From: Desulfobacterales bacterium
GTDB lineage: Bacteria > Desulfobacterota > Desulfobacteria > Desulfobacterales > SpSt-501
Assembly: GCA_030834695.1 (NCBI GenBank)
Contig: JAUQXK010000082.1
Span: 1-46,872, forward strand
Reading direction: 5' to 3'
DNA length: 46,872 nucleotides
Position numbers and translations under genes: made by a program. A model generated the notes under the pieces. That model was not told where the DNA came from. It made no database searches and saw only the letters and a program-made list of their open reading frames with translations. Of the stretch, positions 45,571 through 46,872 are shown one piece after another. How positions within the stretch are numbered: position 1 is the first letter of the stretch; the number at the start of each line of letters is the position of its first letter.

Positions 45571-45660
45571 GAATACCGGGATCGGTCTCAAAGCTCAGGC
45601 TGGGGTTGTTGCTTAGCAAGCCATGGCGCGGCGCCACTTTATCGGCAAGAACGTTTTTGG

Positions 45661-45710
45661 GTGGGAGAGGCCTTCAGCCTCGATCGTCGCGGCTGGAAAG
45701 CCGCTCCCAC
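45661..45710. repeat. REP-like palindromic element
   Basis: GTGGGAG...CTCCCAC outer arms with inner GGCTTTCCAGCC-type pairing (GGCCTTCAGCC and GGCTGGAAAGCC). It resembles the GTGGGAGCGGC-type repetitive extragenic palindromes of proteobacteria. It is in the spacer 45571-45768, otherwise without recognised content. Confidence 0.6.
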
Positions 45711-45768
45711 AGAATATGGCCCAATTTACTTGAAAGATGTCAGGGTGGCAGGCCATCCTCTATCCGAG

Positions 45769-46590
45769 TTATTCGTGATGGTGTGCTAACTCACCTGCCG
45801 GCGGCGGTGGAATGGATTGTATATGAACTGAGTCGACGCTCATCGAATAAATCCGGCTGGAACTTGCCGATGTCGCGGGTTTTAAATTGGGGTCATATGC
45901 TGCAGGCCATCCCGGATCAGGCACCCAGATGTTGAGGTGAAAATTCATAGGTCCAGTCGGTACGTGACTGGTGTCTGTCCGAACTAAATTGCCATCTATA
46001 AACCAGGATACTTGGGTTGGTTGCCACTTGATTTCGTATGTGTGATAGTCAGTAATCGATCCGGAAGTATAGGGTACAAATTGTACATTTCCGGTGCCTA
46101 GTTTTTCGTTGCTATAAATGTTGGTTTGTGCCCCATTGGGCAGATTGGTGAGAAGTTCAAAATCGATTTCATCATGATAGGTGGTGCTTCCTGGTTTGAG
46201 AGCATATAAGAAGATACCTCCGACGATGCCTGGCGTGATCGTATTCATTTTAGCGCGTACCGTGATGTGGATCCCTGTGCCCAAAGCGAACGATTGATTG
46301 CTTCTTAAATCCGTACCGTAGAAAGAAAACGCAGTTGGATTATAAGATTCAACCACGATAATCGCGTTGCCGTCATCGGCTGCCGGAAGCGAAGAATTTT
46401 GGGTAAACCTGAACTGAGTAAGTCCAACGACTGTCCCATCGGTTGGCGACACCCAGGTTGGAATATGCCACTTACTGGAACTCACAATATTCCCGCTAAA
46501 GTCATCGCAGAGGAGAGTCTCGGCGAGTATTACGGTAGAAGGCGAAATTACTAGAAAACCAATTAATATGCAAAAAAGTACTTTTCTCAT
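45769..46590 (-). CDS. Secreted glycoside hydrolase family 16-like protein
   Basis: 273 residues from ATG at 46590; an in-frame TTG at 46626 is less likely. Signal peptide [18 protein letters not shown] with cleavage near ILA. The GH16 active-site pattern is HDEIDFELL (E-x-D-x-x-E: nucleophile, helper Asp, acid/base). Other family-like parts: [47 protein letters not shown] and [10 protein letters not shown]. It would cut beta-1,3/1,4-glucans or galactans outside the cell, or act as a transglycosylase. AT-rich codon use differs from the core, hinting at acquisition. The last residues PPPPAG...HHHE form a short tail. Confidence 0.85.
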   Translation of the reverse strand: MRKVLFCILIGFLVISPSTVILAETLLCDDFSGNIVSSSKWHIPTWVSPTDGTVVGLTQFRFTQNSSLPAADDGNAIIVVESYNPTAFSFYGTDLRSNQSFALGTGIHITVRAKMNTITPGIVGGIFLYALKPGSTTYHDEIDFELLTNLPNGAQTNIYSNEKLGTGNVQFVPYTSGSITDYHTYEIKWQPTQVSWFIDGNLVRTDTSHVPTGPMNFHLNIWVPDPGWPAAYDPNLKPATSASSSRIYSMSVDSVHIQSIPPPPAGELAHHHE

Positions 46591-46703
46591 GATTCTGATT
46601 CCCGGTCTGCCTGGGGAGTTCGCCAATGATTGGATGGTTTCTTAAAAAACCGCTTGATTGCATTTCTGCACTATAACGCCCGATACTAGCGCCACCTTAA
46701 GTT

Positions 46704-46820
46704 TTAATTTGCTATTTTAAGTTTGCTGCTACAGCATCCCACAGTTTTGGTGCTCGAGAGCACCGCCTCCTTGCGCGCGTACATGAATACAAACGGGTCC
46801 GGATTCGGGAGGGTTAACTC
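46704..46820 (-). pseudogene. Remnant of a Fic-family protein N-terminal region
   Basis: On the minus strand the frame reads LTLPNPDPFVFMYARKEAVLSS, close to the conserved LPNPxLFxYMYxRKEAVLSS stretch that precedes IEGT in Fic/DOC proteins (quoted core NPDPFVFMYARKEAVLSS). The IEGT motif is not found in this frame and a stop ends the frame at 46704; a stop also precedes it. No HPFxxGNGR active site is present in the window. The identification is from remembered family pattern. Confidence 0.4.
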
Positions 46821-46872
46821 CTATCGGCACATGTAGCTATTCGATAACCGAATCGGTGTATTCGACCTCGCC

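Noticed and set aside
46749-46765. GGTGCTC/GAGCACC hairpin as a terminator
   Set aside because: No T-run, and the bases coincide with the conserved codons of the Fic-like remnant.

Overview
The window looks like a chromosomal piece of an anaerobic deltaproteobacterium (Desulfobacterota-like). This is an inference from gene content: HdrC/HdrB-type iron-sulfur proteins, an electron-bifurcating-type EtfB paired with a ferredoxin-fused EtfA and a GlcD/LDH-like flavoprotein, a TRAP dicarboxylate-type transporter, a short-form ArgA-like acetyltransferase, and many universal stress proteins. No rRNA, tRNA, CRISPR array or intact transposase was seen.

Layout. (1) 1-9.3 kb is visibly AT-richer and accessory: an edge-truncated repeat protein, a possible lipoprotein remnant, a universal stress protein, a secreted ankyrin protein, decayed integrase and response-regulator fragments, four copies of a small palindromic repeat, a secreted arylsulfotransferase-like protein, and a GNAT/FemAB-like/methyltransferase-like trio. 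(2) 9.3-13.7 kb: hdrC-hdrB behind an FNR/HcpR-like palindrome, then argS and an argB-like kinase. (3) 13.8-22.7 kb: a TRAP transporter (P, Q, M), a DUF6282-like amidohydrolase, a FadR-type regulator, a 2-hydroxyacid dehydrogenase-like flavoprotein and EtfB/EtfA. Together these read as uptake of an organic acid and its oxidation by an electron-confurcating complex. A frameshifted four-helix-bundle gene bounded by inverted repeats sits inside the operon. (4) 22.8-26.9 kb: an ECF sigma factor, a membrane anti-sigma-like protein with a periplasmic glycogen-binding-type domain, a lipoprotein of similar fold, two secreted glycine-rich proteins and a DUF2202 protein. The same promoter pattern (TGTAAC-N16-CGTTAA) precedes both the sigma gene and the second glycine-rich gene. 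(5) 26.9-35.5 kb: tartrate-dehydrogenase-like enzyme, M20 peptidase, orphan amino-acid-binding protein, SLC13/ArsB-type permease, BipA/TypA, a secreted unknown and a PLP aminotransferase. (6) 35.5-42.7 kb: argG-carA-carB-argA(short)-flavin reductase, preceded by a promoter, a 32-codon arginine-rich leader ORF and a strong terminator: the layout of a ribosome-mediated arginine attenuator. (7) 42.7-46.9 kb: four tandem universal stress genes, a PilZ-like protein, dispersed repeats, a secreted GH16-like enzyme and a decayed Fic-family fragment.

The two most interesting candidates are the arginine leader/attenuator upstream of argG and the ECF-controlled glycine-rich secretion locus. Both were recognised by reading the sequence; no database search was possible.
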